This document shows positions 20,625-30,790 of a stretch of DNA of 64,000 nucleotides, one piece after another. The position numbers and the translations under genes are program-made. Source of the DNA: Xiphias gladius. Its lineage: Eukaryota; Chordata; Actinopteri; Istiophoriformes; Xiphiidae. The notes beneath the pieces are model-generated. The model had not been told where the DNA came from. It saw only the letters and a program-made list of their open reading frames with translations, and ran no database searches. The stretch is taken from contig NC_053414.1 in assembly GCF_016859285.1 (NCBI RefSeq), positions 274,517-338,516 of the forward strand, in the 5' to 3' direction. Within the stretch, counting starts at the first letter, position 1; each line of letters opens with the position of its first letter.

Positions 20625-22139
20625 CAGTTAGGTACGTAAGTGTTTGGACAGTGACACAATTTTATAAGTTAGTCTCTGTACACTACCACAATCAATTTGA
20701 AATGAAGTGTAGACTTTCAGCTTCGAACCAAGGGGTTTAACAAAAATATCACATTAACTGTTGAGGAATTACAGCAATTTTATTACATAGTCCCTCATTT
20801 TCAGAGGCTCGAAAGTAATTGGACAGTCGACTGATCAGTTTCATGGCCAGGTTCTGCCTGTTCTATCATTATTTGATGACAAATGAAGCCGATAAAAGCT
20901 CTGGAGTTGAATACAAGTGTTGAATTTGCATCTGGTAGCTGTTCATGGGAAATTCTCATTATGCGGTCCAAAGAGGTGTCGATGCAAATGAAGGAGGCCA
21001 TCAATAGGCTGAGAAGACAGAACCTATCACACACATGGCAGAAACTTTAGTAGTGATCAAATCAACAGTGTAGTCGATTCTTAAAAAGAAGGAATTCACT
21101 GGTGAGCTCAGCAACACCAAGAGGCCTGAAAAACCACAGAAGACAACTAAAGTGGATGATCACAGAATTCTGTCTTTGGTGAAGAAAAAACCCTCCACAA
21201 CATCTAACCAGGTCAAGAACACTCTGGGGGAGGCAGGTTTATCATTGGTAAAGTCTACAATCAAGAGACGCCTTCATGAATGTAAATACTGAGGGTTTAC
21301 CACAAGGTGCTAACCACTGGTACCAGAGAACAGAAAGGCCAGATTAGACTTTGCTAGAAAACATCGAAAAAACACTGCCCAGTTCTGGAACAAGATCCTT
21401 TTATACAGATGAAACCAAGAAGAACTTGGATCACTTGCTCATGATCCAAAGCCACCACATCATCTGTCAAACATGGTGGAGGCAGTGTTATGGCATGGGC
21501 ATGTCTGGCTGCCAGTGGAACTGGGTCACTGGTGTTTATTGATGATGTGGCGGCTGATGGAAGTAGCAGGATGAATTCTGAAGTGTATAGGTTCTAAACT
21601 ATTTGCTCAGATTCAGCCAAATGTTGAAAAACTGATTGGACGGGGCTTCACCGTACAGATGGATAATGACCAACAACATACTGAGATGGGAACACAGGAG
21701 CTTCTCAAGGCAAAGAAATGGAATATTCCTCAATGGCCAAGTCAGTCACCTAACATCAAATTGACAATGCTTTTCACTTCCTGAAGACAAAACTGAGGGC
21801 AGAAATACCCACAGACAAGCAGCAACCGAAGGCGGCTGCAGTAAAGGCCTGGAAAAGCATCTCAAAGGATTTTCATCCAAGTATTAAAAATAATCATTAT
21901 ATTTATAATTATATTGGTTTGTCCAATTACGTTTGAGCCTCTGAAAATGAGGGACTACGTATGATATGGCTGTGACTCCTAAAGGGTTAATTGGATATTT
22001 TTGTTGAAGCCCTTGGATCAAAGCTGAAAGTCTACACTTCAATCACATCTTGATGGCTTCCTTTCAAATCCATGTGGTGGCGTACAGAGGCAAAATTACA
22101 AAAATTGTGTCAATGTCCAAATACCTACACACCTAACAG
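20625..22139 (+). mobile_element. Tc1/mariner-like transposon with long terminal inverted repeats, defective
   Basis: 1515 bases flanked by TA on both sides (20623-20624 and 22140-22141). The left end CAGTTAGGTACGTAAGTGTT and the reverse complement of the right end (CTGTTAGGTGTGTAGGTATT) match. The inverted similarity continues inward for about 200 bases, including GAAGTGTAGACTTTCAGCTT and CTCATTTTCAGAGGCTC on both arms. Between the arms is a broken transposase (listed separately). It inserted into an older repeat, whose halves are 20185-20624 and 22142-22520. Confidence 0.93.
21040..21870 (+). pseudogene. Decayed Tc1-like transposase
   Basis: Pieces of a DDE transposase are readable in different frames: a helix-turn-helix-like part near 21110-21290 (AACACCAAGAGGCCTG, AACTCTCCACA-type region), a stretch encoding TDETK near 21397-21412, a stretch encoding [12 protein letters not shown] near 21477-21515, and a stretch encoding MDNDQQ near 21659-21677 that corresponds to the second catalytic Asp. 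Stops (for example TGA near 21290) and frame changes occur throughout, so no active enzyme is encoded. Confidence 0.85.
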
Positions 22140-22141
22140 TA

Positions 22142-22520
22142 AATGCATGGGAAGAGATAAGAGAGAAGTGGTGCTCGGTGCATCACGGGGGTTGCCGCAG
22201 CAGCCTCGGCCTGTAGCAGCATAAGTAATGGATGGTTCAGGGCTCACATGAGCCAGCCCCTACTATCAGCTTTGTCACAGAGGAAAGTTTTAAGCCTACT
22301 CTTAAACGTGGAGAGGGTGTCTGCCTCCCGAACTGAAACTGGGAGCTGGTTCCACAGGAGAGGAGCCTGACCTCCAGATGCTGAGGTGGTGTGTATGGCG
22401 CTGTAGTACGAGCTTCTAGCGTATGACTTCAACAATGAGCTGAGACTCACTGTAAAGCTCCATGAGGCTGAGGGGAGCTGCAGATTCAGCTGATAATTCT
22501 CTGTGGGTTCATGAACATTC
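22142..22520 (+). repeat. Dispersed fish repeat, right half
   Basis: Continues the repeat interrupted at 20624: GAGATAAGAGAGAAGTGGTG, GGGCTCACATGAGCCAGCCC, TCTGCCTCCCGAACTGAAAC, GAGCTGGTTCCACAGGAGAG. A probable 3' part of the same family lies at 49550-49660. The 92-codon minus-strand frame in it is not a gene. Confidence 0.7.
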
Positions 22521-22752
22521 ACATGGTCAAACTGTTTTCACTTTGTCATTTCATACATTGTGATTAAAAAATACAATTACTTGTTTTGTATGAAAGTTGC
22601 CTGTAAATAAATGTAAACCTAAGTGAGCGAAAAGGACAAATTAAAGTGAATATGTTAAGGTGACTGGACATGATATTACCAAATGTTTTAAACTGCTGGT
22701 GTGGCCATCACACAGACAAATAACCGTTTTGTCCAGTTCAGTCTGACCAGTG
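22521..22752. other. Upstream region of SNTX-like copy 2
   Basis: Only about 230 bases separate the dispersed repeat from the start exon, so the promoter either lies here or within or beyond the repeat. No TATA box at a normal distance was recognised. Confidence 0.35.
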
Positions 22753-22849
22753 ATGTCTGAATCCGGAGGGACAATGGAAGTGGCAGCGCTTGGCCGGGCT
22801 TTCTGCCTCGGGATGCTGTATGACTGCCGCAGAGACTCACTGGTGCCTG
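22753..22849 (+). CDS. SNTX-like copy 2, exon 1
   Basis: ATG at 22753 (MSESGGTMEVAALGRAF); a second in-frame ATG lies at 22774. The upstream ATG was chosen because copy 1 has an aligned ATG at the same place, with one codon difference. The conserved N-terminal segment ALGRxFxLGMLYDCRxDSLxPG is present. The donor GTAAG follows at 22850 and the exon ends in phase 1, which fits the GA at the head of exon 2. In copy 2 the family signature is ALGRAFCLGM, with Pro replaced by Ala relative to copy 1. Confidence 0.82.
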
Positions 22850-23954
22850 GTAAGATTCTGAATGCATGACAACCAAACTTTCAGTGGTGGAAGTCATATA
22901 CAACAGTGTTTTTGCTTTCAGATCCTTGATCAGTTTTGCTCCAGCTGACAAGCCCTGAAAGTCTTTCAGTTGTTATTGTTCTGATCACTCACAAGTAGCT
23001 GTTTCCTACTGCACCAGACAGACATTTGAGAGAGATCACGGCTGAAGGCATTCAGAAATTATATTTAAAAACTGATGGGGGTGACACTTGCCCACCATTT
23101 ACTGTTTAATTTTGTTGTATAATTCCACCAATATAATAGTGACTGGTCCCCTACAGTGCAGTGAAGACAAAAAGACATGACAATAGGGAGAAACAACTGA
23201 GCAACATTTAATAAAAGCAGTTTTTGTCAGATGGACACCAGATTTTCTGTTGGGGTAACCTTACGTAATAACTGCATGAGCAAAGTGAGTAAACATTTGT
23301 TTTTATTGTACTCCATCCATACTCCAATGTGAGGAACAGCTCCCATACTGTAGTCAATACATAGAACATATACTGGTAAACTAAGTCGCCTCTGCAGTGG
23401 GTCAGCATTTAACCTGTTAAGTCCCCGATAGTTCTGTTGCTGTACTCCATCAATGATTGACAACCCCCCCCCCATTATTTCAAAATTTGTACCCCAGTAT
23501 TTGGGACTCATTTCAGGAATGCAAATCATATATTTTATAAGCCCTGCATCTGACTTTCGAGAGATTTTTCCCGAACCTTTTAACATTTTCTTACTGTAAC
23601 CCTGCAGTTTTAGTAGCTTATGAAAAAAATGTATAACAACAATAACAGATTACTTGGGGAGTTTATTCATTTAAAATAATAATATATTTAATAAAATTTA
23701 TCCACCTGTTTTGTCTGGTAAGCAAGAAGAGCATTCTTTACTATCATACACATTCTCAAAGGAATTGCATGTCTGAGCAATTAATTCCACATTTGAGTTT
23801 CTAAGGTTTTAAACATGTTATTTTCAAATTTCATGTGGAGGGTGCTGAGACTTTCACTTTAAATTTAATTTATATGAGCATCTTGATTAAAAAAAACCAA
23901 AACTTTCTGGTTGATTCTGGAAGCTGAACTGGATTTTTGCTTTTTCTTTTGCAG
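22850..23954 (+). other. Intron of SNTX-like copy 2
   Basis: 1105 bases with GTAAG at the start and CTTTTGCAG at the end. No visible similarity to the intron of copy 1. A 119-codon minus-strand frame (23227-23586) overlaps it; it shows no domain I recognise and its origin is unclear. Confidence 0.7.
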
Positions 23955-26122
23955 GAATGACATTCTGGAACCATGATGACCTGATAACACATATACGAGA
24001 AAGATCACTGAAGGGGAAGGATTTTGAGATAGTTGCATCTGAATCAATTGAGGATAAATCTTCAGCACTAAATGTTGAAGCCTCTCTGAAAGCAAGCTTC
24101 TTGAGTGGACCGGTAGAGGTGGAAGGATCAGCCAAATACCACAAGAAATCCAAGAATCAGGCCAGAGTAACACTGACGTACAAGACTACCACAAAGTTCC
24201 AGGAACTGTCAATGAATCATCTTGGAAGAGGCAATGTGAAGCATCCGTATGTTTTTGATAAAGGATTAGCAACACATGTAGTCACAGCTGTTCTTTATGG
24301 GGCGCAAGCCTTCTTTGTGTTTGATCGTGAGGTGTCAGAAAAGGAAGATCATCAAGACATTCAGGGCAACTTGAGCGTGATGATCAAGAAGATCCCGTGC
24401 CTTTCTATAGAGGGTGAAGGTTCCCTGAAACTGGAAGACAAGGACAGAGGAAATGTTGAGAAATTCTGCTGCAAATTTCATGGAGACTTTTCCCTTCAGA
24501 AACCTCCAACATCCTTTCAGGATGCCATACAAGTCTATCAAAGCCTGCCAAAATTGTTGGGATCCAATGGAGAAAACGCTGTACCGGTAAAAGTCTGGCT
24601 GTTGCCATTGGCAAGTTTGGATTCTTCTGCTGCTCAACTCGTTCGTCAGATAAGTATAAGATTAGTTCAGGAATCACAGAGAGTCCTGGAGGATTTAATT
24701 GAACTAGAAATGAGGTGCAACGATGCAATGAGAACAACAACTGCACAGCAGTTCCCACAGATTGGCAAAAAAATTAAAAGTTTTAAAGAAATGTGCTCCG
24801 AGTTCAAGCTAGAATTCCAACGAACCTTATCAAAGAAACTTCCATCAATCCGGGGAGGAGGTGAAGAGGAGGCTGTGCTCGCAGAGATCCTGATGAAGAG
24901 ACATTCTTCTCCTTTCAACAGCAAAAAGCTGAACGAGTGGATGGACTGTAAAGAGAGAGAAATCTACATTTTAAAATCTTTCACCAATTTGATGAAAAAC
25001 ACAAAGATCATCCCTTCTCAGAATGGTCTTCATGGGGAAACTCTCAGTGCAGAGTGTGTTGTGTGTTTTGTTTTCACTTCACTGGGAAGTGCTGAACCGT
25101 ACCTCTCAGCTTTATCAAACTGCTTAAAAGGAACAACCAAACCAGACGACCCTCAAGATCTACATATCTATGATGTAGAGAAGGAACAATGGTACCTTTC
25201 AAATGAAGTACCTGATACAATGAGGCATAAAGCAAAGCTCTTCAGTGATTTTGCAGAGGCCAACAAGGAAAACAAGAACATTAAGTTCCTGACAGTGGGT
25301 CTGACAAATGAGACACAGAAAGGTTCAAGCATTTACCTTTATAAAGACTGCTTTTCTGTCAGTGAGAACTTTGAGCCTCCTTCAAAGCCTGAAACTGTGA
25401 CAGTCAGTGACATAAACCACAACAGTGTGACACTGAAGATTTCTCCACCCAGATTTGGAGCAAAGGATGTCACCTCCTACTCCGTTGAGTACTGCGTCAG
25501 TGGAGAGGATGGATGGCAAGAAAAGACAGCATCAAAGGCTGAAGAAGTCACAGTGAGCGATCTGAGTCCTAACACAGAGTATGTGTTCAGATGCAGAGCA
25601 GTGACCTCAGTAGGTGTTGGGCCAGCCAATGAAGTCAGTGGTTCCAGTAAAACATTGCCTTGCAGCCCTCCTGGAAAATTTCAAGTTGAACCAAACTCAA
25701 GTGAGATATCAGCTAGCTGGCAGAAACCTGCTGAGCTTGGACGCGATGTCCAGGTTTTGAGCTACATGGTGGAGTACGCCCAAAGAGACAAAGGGTTGAA
25801 AAACAAAGATCTCCAATGGAAACAAACAATGTCAAGAGCTGAAAAGGTGGTGATTTCAGGGCTTCAGTCAGAGACAGAATATGTTGTCAGGGTCAGATGT
25901 GATTGTGGTGTGGCTGGCGGAAGCAAGGAAAGCATCACTGTTGATGTCTGCACAACAAAATGTGAATTTGCTCGCCTTGCAGAATTCCTGAAACATATTA
26001 GCATGAATTTGCATTCTGAATCCCCCTCACTTTACCAGTTGCCACTGGAAGAAAAAGATATGGACAGAGATGGATGCCGGAGGTATAAATTTGGCAAAAT
26101 CAGGCTCAAGGAAACGACTTAA
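23955..26122 (+). CDS. SNTX-like copy 2, exon 2: MACPF-like, thioredoxin-like, two FN3 domains, broken GTPase edge
   Basis: Begins at GA-ATG after TTTTGCAG and joins exon 1 in frame, for a predicted 754 residues. Counting from the ATG at 23957: a MACPF-like SNTX region at about 1-260; a helical linker at about 220-345; a thioredoxin-like domain at about 350-470 (ECVVCFVFTSLGS, then KFLTVGLTNE), without a CxxC active site; FN3 domains at about 475-568 and 571-665 (each with the Y-x-F/V-R-V-R strand pattern and PSKPETV-type starts); then residues 670-713 matching the start of the GTPase domain of the gene at 9376. The frame ends at TAA 26120-26122 because the GTPase core is deleted. Venom SNTX proteins carry a PRY-SPRY C-terminus, while this one has FN3 plus GTPase. 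No signal peptide is seen, so a cytosolic protein is likely. Probably expressed but C-terminally truncated; could also be a recent pseudogene. Confidence 0.85.
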
Positions 26123-26192
26123 GTACCTGAAATCCACGTGAGAAAAAGCAGAGATCATGGCTAAAGTAGACCGAGGAGAGAAACTACTCTAG
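26098..26192 (+). pseudogene. Relic of the GTPase C-terminal region after an internal deletion
   Basis: From about 26098 the sequence matches the GTPase gene again, but at its residues 535-565: AGGCTCAAGGAAACGACTTA aligns with AGGCTGGAACCAACGGGTTC, and GAGAAAAAGCAG plus AAAGTAGAC-GAGGAGAGAA are shared. Roughly 1.37 kb (residues about 77-535 of the GTPase) is missing. The join is out of frame, an Arg codon has become TGA at 26139-26141, and a TAG occurs at 26190-26192. The 33-bp repeat does not follow. Confidence 0.8.
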
Positions 26193-26400
26193 AGTCCATA
26201 GTGATCATGACTCTTTTTGTCAGAACTAAGGCAAAATCAAGACCATAAGAAGTCCTAAACAGCGTCCACCAAGACAAAGAGGAGATGGCTTCTGACACAG
26301 ATAATAAAAAAGGAGAAACAGGACAGCGAGTGATGTACTGAGACAGTCTCAATACTGAGAGAGCGAGACTTCGATTACAATTACTGTGCTCAAGAATAAA
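26123..26400 (+). other. 3' untranslated region of SNTX-like copy 2
   Basis: Follows the TAA at 26122, contains the GTPase relic, and ends in an AATAAA at 26395-26400 (CAAGAATAAATGTG). Confidence 0.5.
26395..26400 (+). terminator. Candidate polyadenylation signal AATAAA
   Basis: Canonical hexamer 272 bases after the stop of SNTX-like copy 2, followed by GT-rich sequence (TGTTGGTTTTCTCTTGT). Confidence 0.5.
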
Positions 26401-27928
26401 TGTGTACGCGATAAAGACTGAAACTGCTGTTGGTTTTCTCTTGTACAAATGTGTTTCAGCAGGAGTTATTTGAATGTGCTTTTTACGAAAACAGGAGTGT
26501 GTGGTGACAAATGTTTACACCTGAGCCTGGATAGGATGATAATAACTTTTTTTCAGTTTTTCTTTGTTTTAAGGGTTTAAATATATTGTTTGCATTCTTC
26601 ACGTATTTTACTCAGGGTTATTCTGATTGAATACAATCAGAATAATTTTACTGAGTCCCTATACTGATGTGTATCAACTAACATTTTATCGTCCTGTGAG
26701 GTAATATGATGGCTACCGCTCATTAAATGATAATAAACAAATTTCAGCGTCACCATACGTCGTTTCACTGTCGACATCTACTTCAAAACCTAATACAGAC
26801 ATGGTTGGTGTCTATGCCTTAGTCATACAGTCTTAGCAGTAAATACATTGCCACGTATTTAAACAAATCCTGAAACTGTGGTAAATATCAAATATATGCA
26901 GCAGAGGTTTTCATACATATGACATAAACTTCATTTTTGTAATCTGCCAAGAAGATGGAGGCCAAATATTTACTGTCTAACCCAGAAGTATAATTTCTTC
27001 TGGGGAAATGTTTGGCGTCTCAAAATTTTTATAGTTTCAGTTAGATCTTCTCGCTGTCCAGCAGGCCTGTTGCATTCGTTTGAACATGGTAATAAAAAGT
27101 AAATATTCTAATGGTGCCTTTAAAATTTAGAGCAAGAGTTTTTAAAGTAGTTCAGCGTGTGGTCCAGCAGAGGGCACTAAAATTCATTGTCAGCTTGACC
27201 TACTGCTGTCTTCTTGATGTATCAGTAAATGAATCGATTAAAAAAAAAAAAAAAAGGCTTAAATGAGCACAAGCTACCAGAAAGTATTTATACCCACAGA
27301 ATCATGTTTAAAATGACCACAGTGTGGCAACAGTGGACCCAACATTGTTTATGAAAAAATGAAGCGGACTTCCAGGACCCTGGACGCTTGAAATATTTCC
27401 TCATACTTCACGACTCTGGGGAACCATCCCATAGTTGTTTACATGTTTTTCAGTCTGGAACAAACTGGTTTCTCTCCTTCGTCACAGTATTTTTTTAAAT
27501 TTAGATTCAGTCATGGTTGCAGGGTCTTGGTAATAACACGAAATATCTCAAGATTGTTCATTTTAAAAGTTTCATTGTATTTTTGATGGTGCGGTTCCCT
27601 AATATTCAATATTTAATAGTTATATTTCTCTCGGGGTTATGCGGTTAAGGTGTACTGTCTTCAATTATTTCATTTATTCGATTCCTTTCTTTTACCAAAA
27701 GCAGCAATACAACGAGGTAAAAAATATTCAGTTACAACCCAGACCCTAACCCTGCATTCAGAAACTAAAGTCACTGGATTAATCTGCCTAAAACTAGTGA
27801 CATTATTGGCAATAACATGTAAGTCACGAGACATTTTACTGCAGAATGAGTATTTTCACTTTTAATACTTAAAGTACATGTTGCTGGATGTTGCTGGATT
27901 GTGAATGCAGGATTTTAAGGCTCTGAAC
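26401..27928. other. Intergenic, no gene seen
   Basis: AT-rich. A poly(A) tract lies at 27240-27255. No domain-bearing frame. Confidence 0.45.
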
Positions 27929-28631
27929 AAGGCTGGATTAACCTCCTATGGAGCCCCAGGGCAAAGACTTGTTGCTGGGCCCCTACTGACGTCCATTATA
28001 CTTATACTTACACTTTACCAATACTCTACTATACTGTTTCCCCGGGCTCTAGCTGAAATGATTAGTTGATTAATCAGTTGGTTGACTGAAAGAAAATCAA
28101 TTGGCAACAAGTCTGTTAACTAATTAATCATCTAAGTCTTTTTTTAAAAGGAAAAATGGCAAAAATTCACTTGAAATGTGAATATTTACTATTTTCCCTA
28201 AAGCTCCCTTGACAGCTGGTCAGACCAAACAAGAAACCTTGACCTCGCCCTTGACTTGGGCTCCAGGGAATAACAAGGCCTTTTCTAATTATTTCTAACT
28301 TTTTCTACACGGAACGATCAATCGATCATTAAATGAGTGTCAGACGTATTGATAATGAAGTAATTGGTGGTTGCAGCCGTGCAGTTCACCTACGATGGAA
28401 TAATACTAACTCGCCTGAGGTTTTCTGTCGGTTAATTGCTCAACAATTTGATGAAACAGCTTTGAAAAAAAAACAAAAAAGGAAAAGCCCCTACCCCCTA
28501 CTTCATGACGGGGGTCACAAGATGGAGGATGGAGGACCCCGCATTTGCGACAAATCAAACCATGTAGAACCAAAATATGTGAAGTAAACATGGGGCATTT
28601 GGGGCCCCTGGGCAGCTGGGAATCCAGCCTT
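27929..28631. mobile_element. MITE-like element with terminal inverted repeats, containing a nested repeat
   Basis: Starts AAGGCTGGATT at 27929 and ends with its exact complement AATCCAGCCTT at 28631. Inside the ends, GGAGCCCCAGGGC on the left faces GGGGCCCCTGGGC on the right. It has no coding capacity. A second repeat (28044-28380, GAAATGATTAGTTGATTAATCAG through GGTTGCAGCC) sits within it and probably inserted later. The superfamily cannot be told without a clear target-site duplication. Confidence 0.65.
28044..28380 (+). repeat. Copy of the GGGCTGCAAC...GATTAATCGATT dispersed repeat
   Basis: AT-rich body with GATTAGTTGATTAATCAG at the left and GATAATGAAGTAATTGGTGG then TTGCAGCC at the right. 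Related copies in the window are at about 29597-29990, 36890-37215, 38105-38240, 43705-43980, 44825-45105, 46573-46740, 55440-55765 and 59035-59125. Looks non-autonomous; family name unknown to me. Confidence 0.6.
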
Positions 28632-30430
28632 GGTTTTGAGTATTTATTCCACCAGTGGTAATGAAGTTGCCCTGGTAATTATGTCAGATTTATGCTGTCC
28701 TCCCTCCAGGCATACACACGGGAATCACTGGAGGATGACAGTATAACCATTACAGTGTTAATCCTCCTTATCCTGCACTGATGAACAAATCCCCACCACT
28801 CAGCTGCTAATTTGACCCCCGTTGTTTCAAACTAGCTCTGCTGCATGACACGGATTAGTGGCATTCAGGTGACAATGGGATAAACGGACGCTGCTCGCCG
28901 CTGATCTGCAGGCCGGACCGGAGAGAGAGAAAGAGAGAGACGGGGCGAGGAGAGGAACAACGGTGTGATTCTGGGCGGTGATTCTTGGCGCGTCAGCTGT
29001 GACAAAAGCTCCGTTGTTGAAGCCGCAACACACGGATCCACAGCTCAGCTGACAGAGGGAGCGCTTGTTTGACAACACACACGCCGTCCCAACAGGGTCC
29101 TCTGTAACTCAAGCCCAGGCCAGAGGAGAGCCAACACACACACAATGTGAAACTGTTCATGTCAAGACACACTGTTTTACCATTGTGGGTCAGATGAGAC
29201 AACGCACTTTCTACACCATGTGTGTGGTGAGGTATTGTAAACCACCATTGGGCCACTATATGACTGATAAGTTATTGTGTGTGTGTGTGCGTGTGCGTGT
29301 GCGTGTGCGTGTGTGTGTGCGTGTGTCCAGACTGGCCCAAGACTCGGCTCTTCATGCAGTGAATGATTTACCACCACAGACATGGCGACACATGCTGATT
29401 CGCTTGTAGTTTGTTAGAAATCAGCACCACTGCAGAGCAACATGAACTATGAGGGGTCCTCCACCCTTCCTTCGCTCCTTCTCTGTGTCCTCTCAAGCCT
29501 TAAGACCTTCATTCTTTTAGTTTACACCGAGCTCATTCCTCATAAAGTTGTTTTGTCACATTGCTTCTTTTCAGAAAAATCTCCAGAAAACTGTTGGGCT
29601 GCAACCCACAATTATTTTCATCAATACGTCTGACAGTTCTTGTTTTCAATAACGGATTGACTGCTCCGAGTGTAAAATGTAAGAAGACAGTAAAAAGGCC
29701 CATGGTTCTTCCCTGAAACCCAAGTGAACCTATTCTAATGCCTTGTTTTGTCCGACCAACAGTCAAAAACCCAATGTCGCGGAAGGTCTCTGGCCTTTCT
29801 CGTTTCCTCCTCCGGATCTGCCGCTCCCTCCGGCCTCGTTTCCCTCCAGTACGGTCACGTGGCTTTATCTGCCAAAAGAAACTGACTGACAAAGAAACAT
29901 GAAAAATATATTCATCTTGCTCAAAATGTCGAAAAGGCTGTTTCACCTTTAACTCGTTGCCTTTTGGAGATCGGTTCATCCTCTACTCACCTAACGATTC
30001 ACGGTAACAGACATTTTAGCCGGGGGGCAAACTTTTTCACGCTACTGTATTCAAGAGAAGTAGGACATTAAATGAAGAGAAGGATAAAAGTAAGAGTACG
30101 ATAGATAGAGTAAAGCTAAGAGCGTAGAATCTAAAGGAGCCAAGAGTGTTGAATGTGTGAACGCGTATCTGTGAGCAGAGTCTGAGGAAACGTAATTAGA
30201 ATCTCTGTGTTTACAGCGTATTACAGATTTATATGGACGTTGTGCAGTTGTGCAAAGACGCGTATGGTAGATGAAAGCCGTGGCACAGAAAGGGAGCTCC
30301 CATGTTGGTTTACAGTGCAGAGTGTCTCCTGCGGTTAATGAGTGAAAAGCTGATGGCATGTCCTGTTGTGCTGCCCCTTGATGGACCTGAGTCCTTCACC
30401 AGATGGAAGTGGCTGTAAGAGGCTGTGTCC
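28632..30430. other. Intergenic with a repeat copy and a GT microsatellite
   Basis: No gene recognised. It contains a (GT)n/(GTGC)n run at 29276-29325 and a diverged copy of the GGGCTGCAAC-type repeat from about 29597. The 148-codon minus-strand frame at 29533-29979 covers that repeat and is not considered a gene. Confidence 0.45.
29276..29325. repeat. (GT)n/(GTGC)n microsatellite
   Basis: Alternating purine-pyrimidine run of GT with GC interruptions, a sequence type able to adopt Z-DNA. Confidence 0.93.
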
Positions 30431-30434
30431 AGGA

Positions 30435-30790
30435 CGAGAGGGGTCAGCTAAATCCTGCCAGCGGGCTCTGAGTGTGAAGAGAAGGGGTGAGAGAACACAA
30501 CCCTGTGGTACTCCAGAGCTGACAGTCCAGTACAGTCCGGATGTCTCTCTTGTGTCGTCCTAGCCTCGCCTGCTGACTCTGCTCGTCAGGAAGTCTGCGA
30601 TAGTCTGCGACAGAACCCGGCACAGGAAGCTGGGAGAGTTTTACCTGCAGGGGCTCTGGTACTACAGGGGTAAAGGCCGAGCTGAAGTCCCCAAACGGCA
30701 CCCTGGCACAGGACCCCGGGCTGTCTAGAAGCTGTAGCGTGACGTGCAGGGCCAAGTTCACAGCATCATCGCGACAGAGGTCTGGTAAAC
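30435..30790 (-). mobile_element. CR1/L2-like LINE reverse-transcriptase fragment
   Basis: On the minus strand a frame reads DDAVNLALHVTLQLLDSPGS, then VPFGDFSSAFTPVVPEPL, KLSQLPVP, and near the end STTGLCSLTPSLHTQ. These correspond to the RT blocks R-x-x-DD-A, the DFSSAFNTI-type block A with its first catalytic Asp, and the STGxPQGCVLSPLLF block. Some residues are already altered (PQGCV has become TTGLC), and the element lacks its 5' ORF and 3' end. A dead fragment, close to the type of the fragment at 16525-16680. Confidence 0.8.

Noticed and set aside
23227-23586. 119-codon minus-strand frame in the SNTX-like copy 2 intron
   Set aside because: Has a moderately protein-like composition but no recognised family. 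Left as intron content.
29533-29979. 148-codon minus-strand frame
   Set aside because: Overlaps a diverged dispersed repeat; no domain or splice context.
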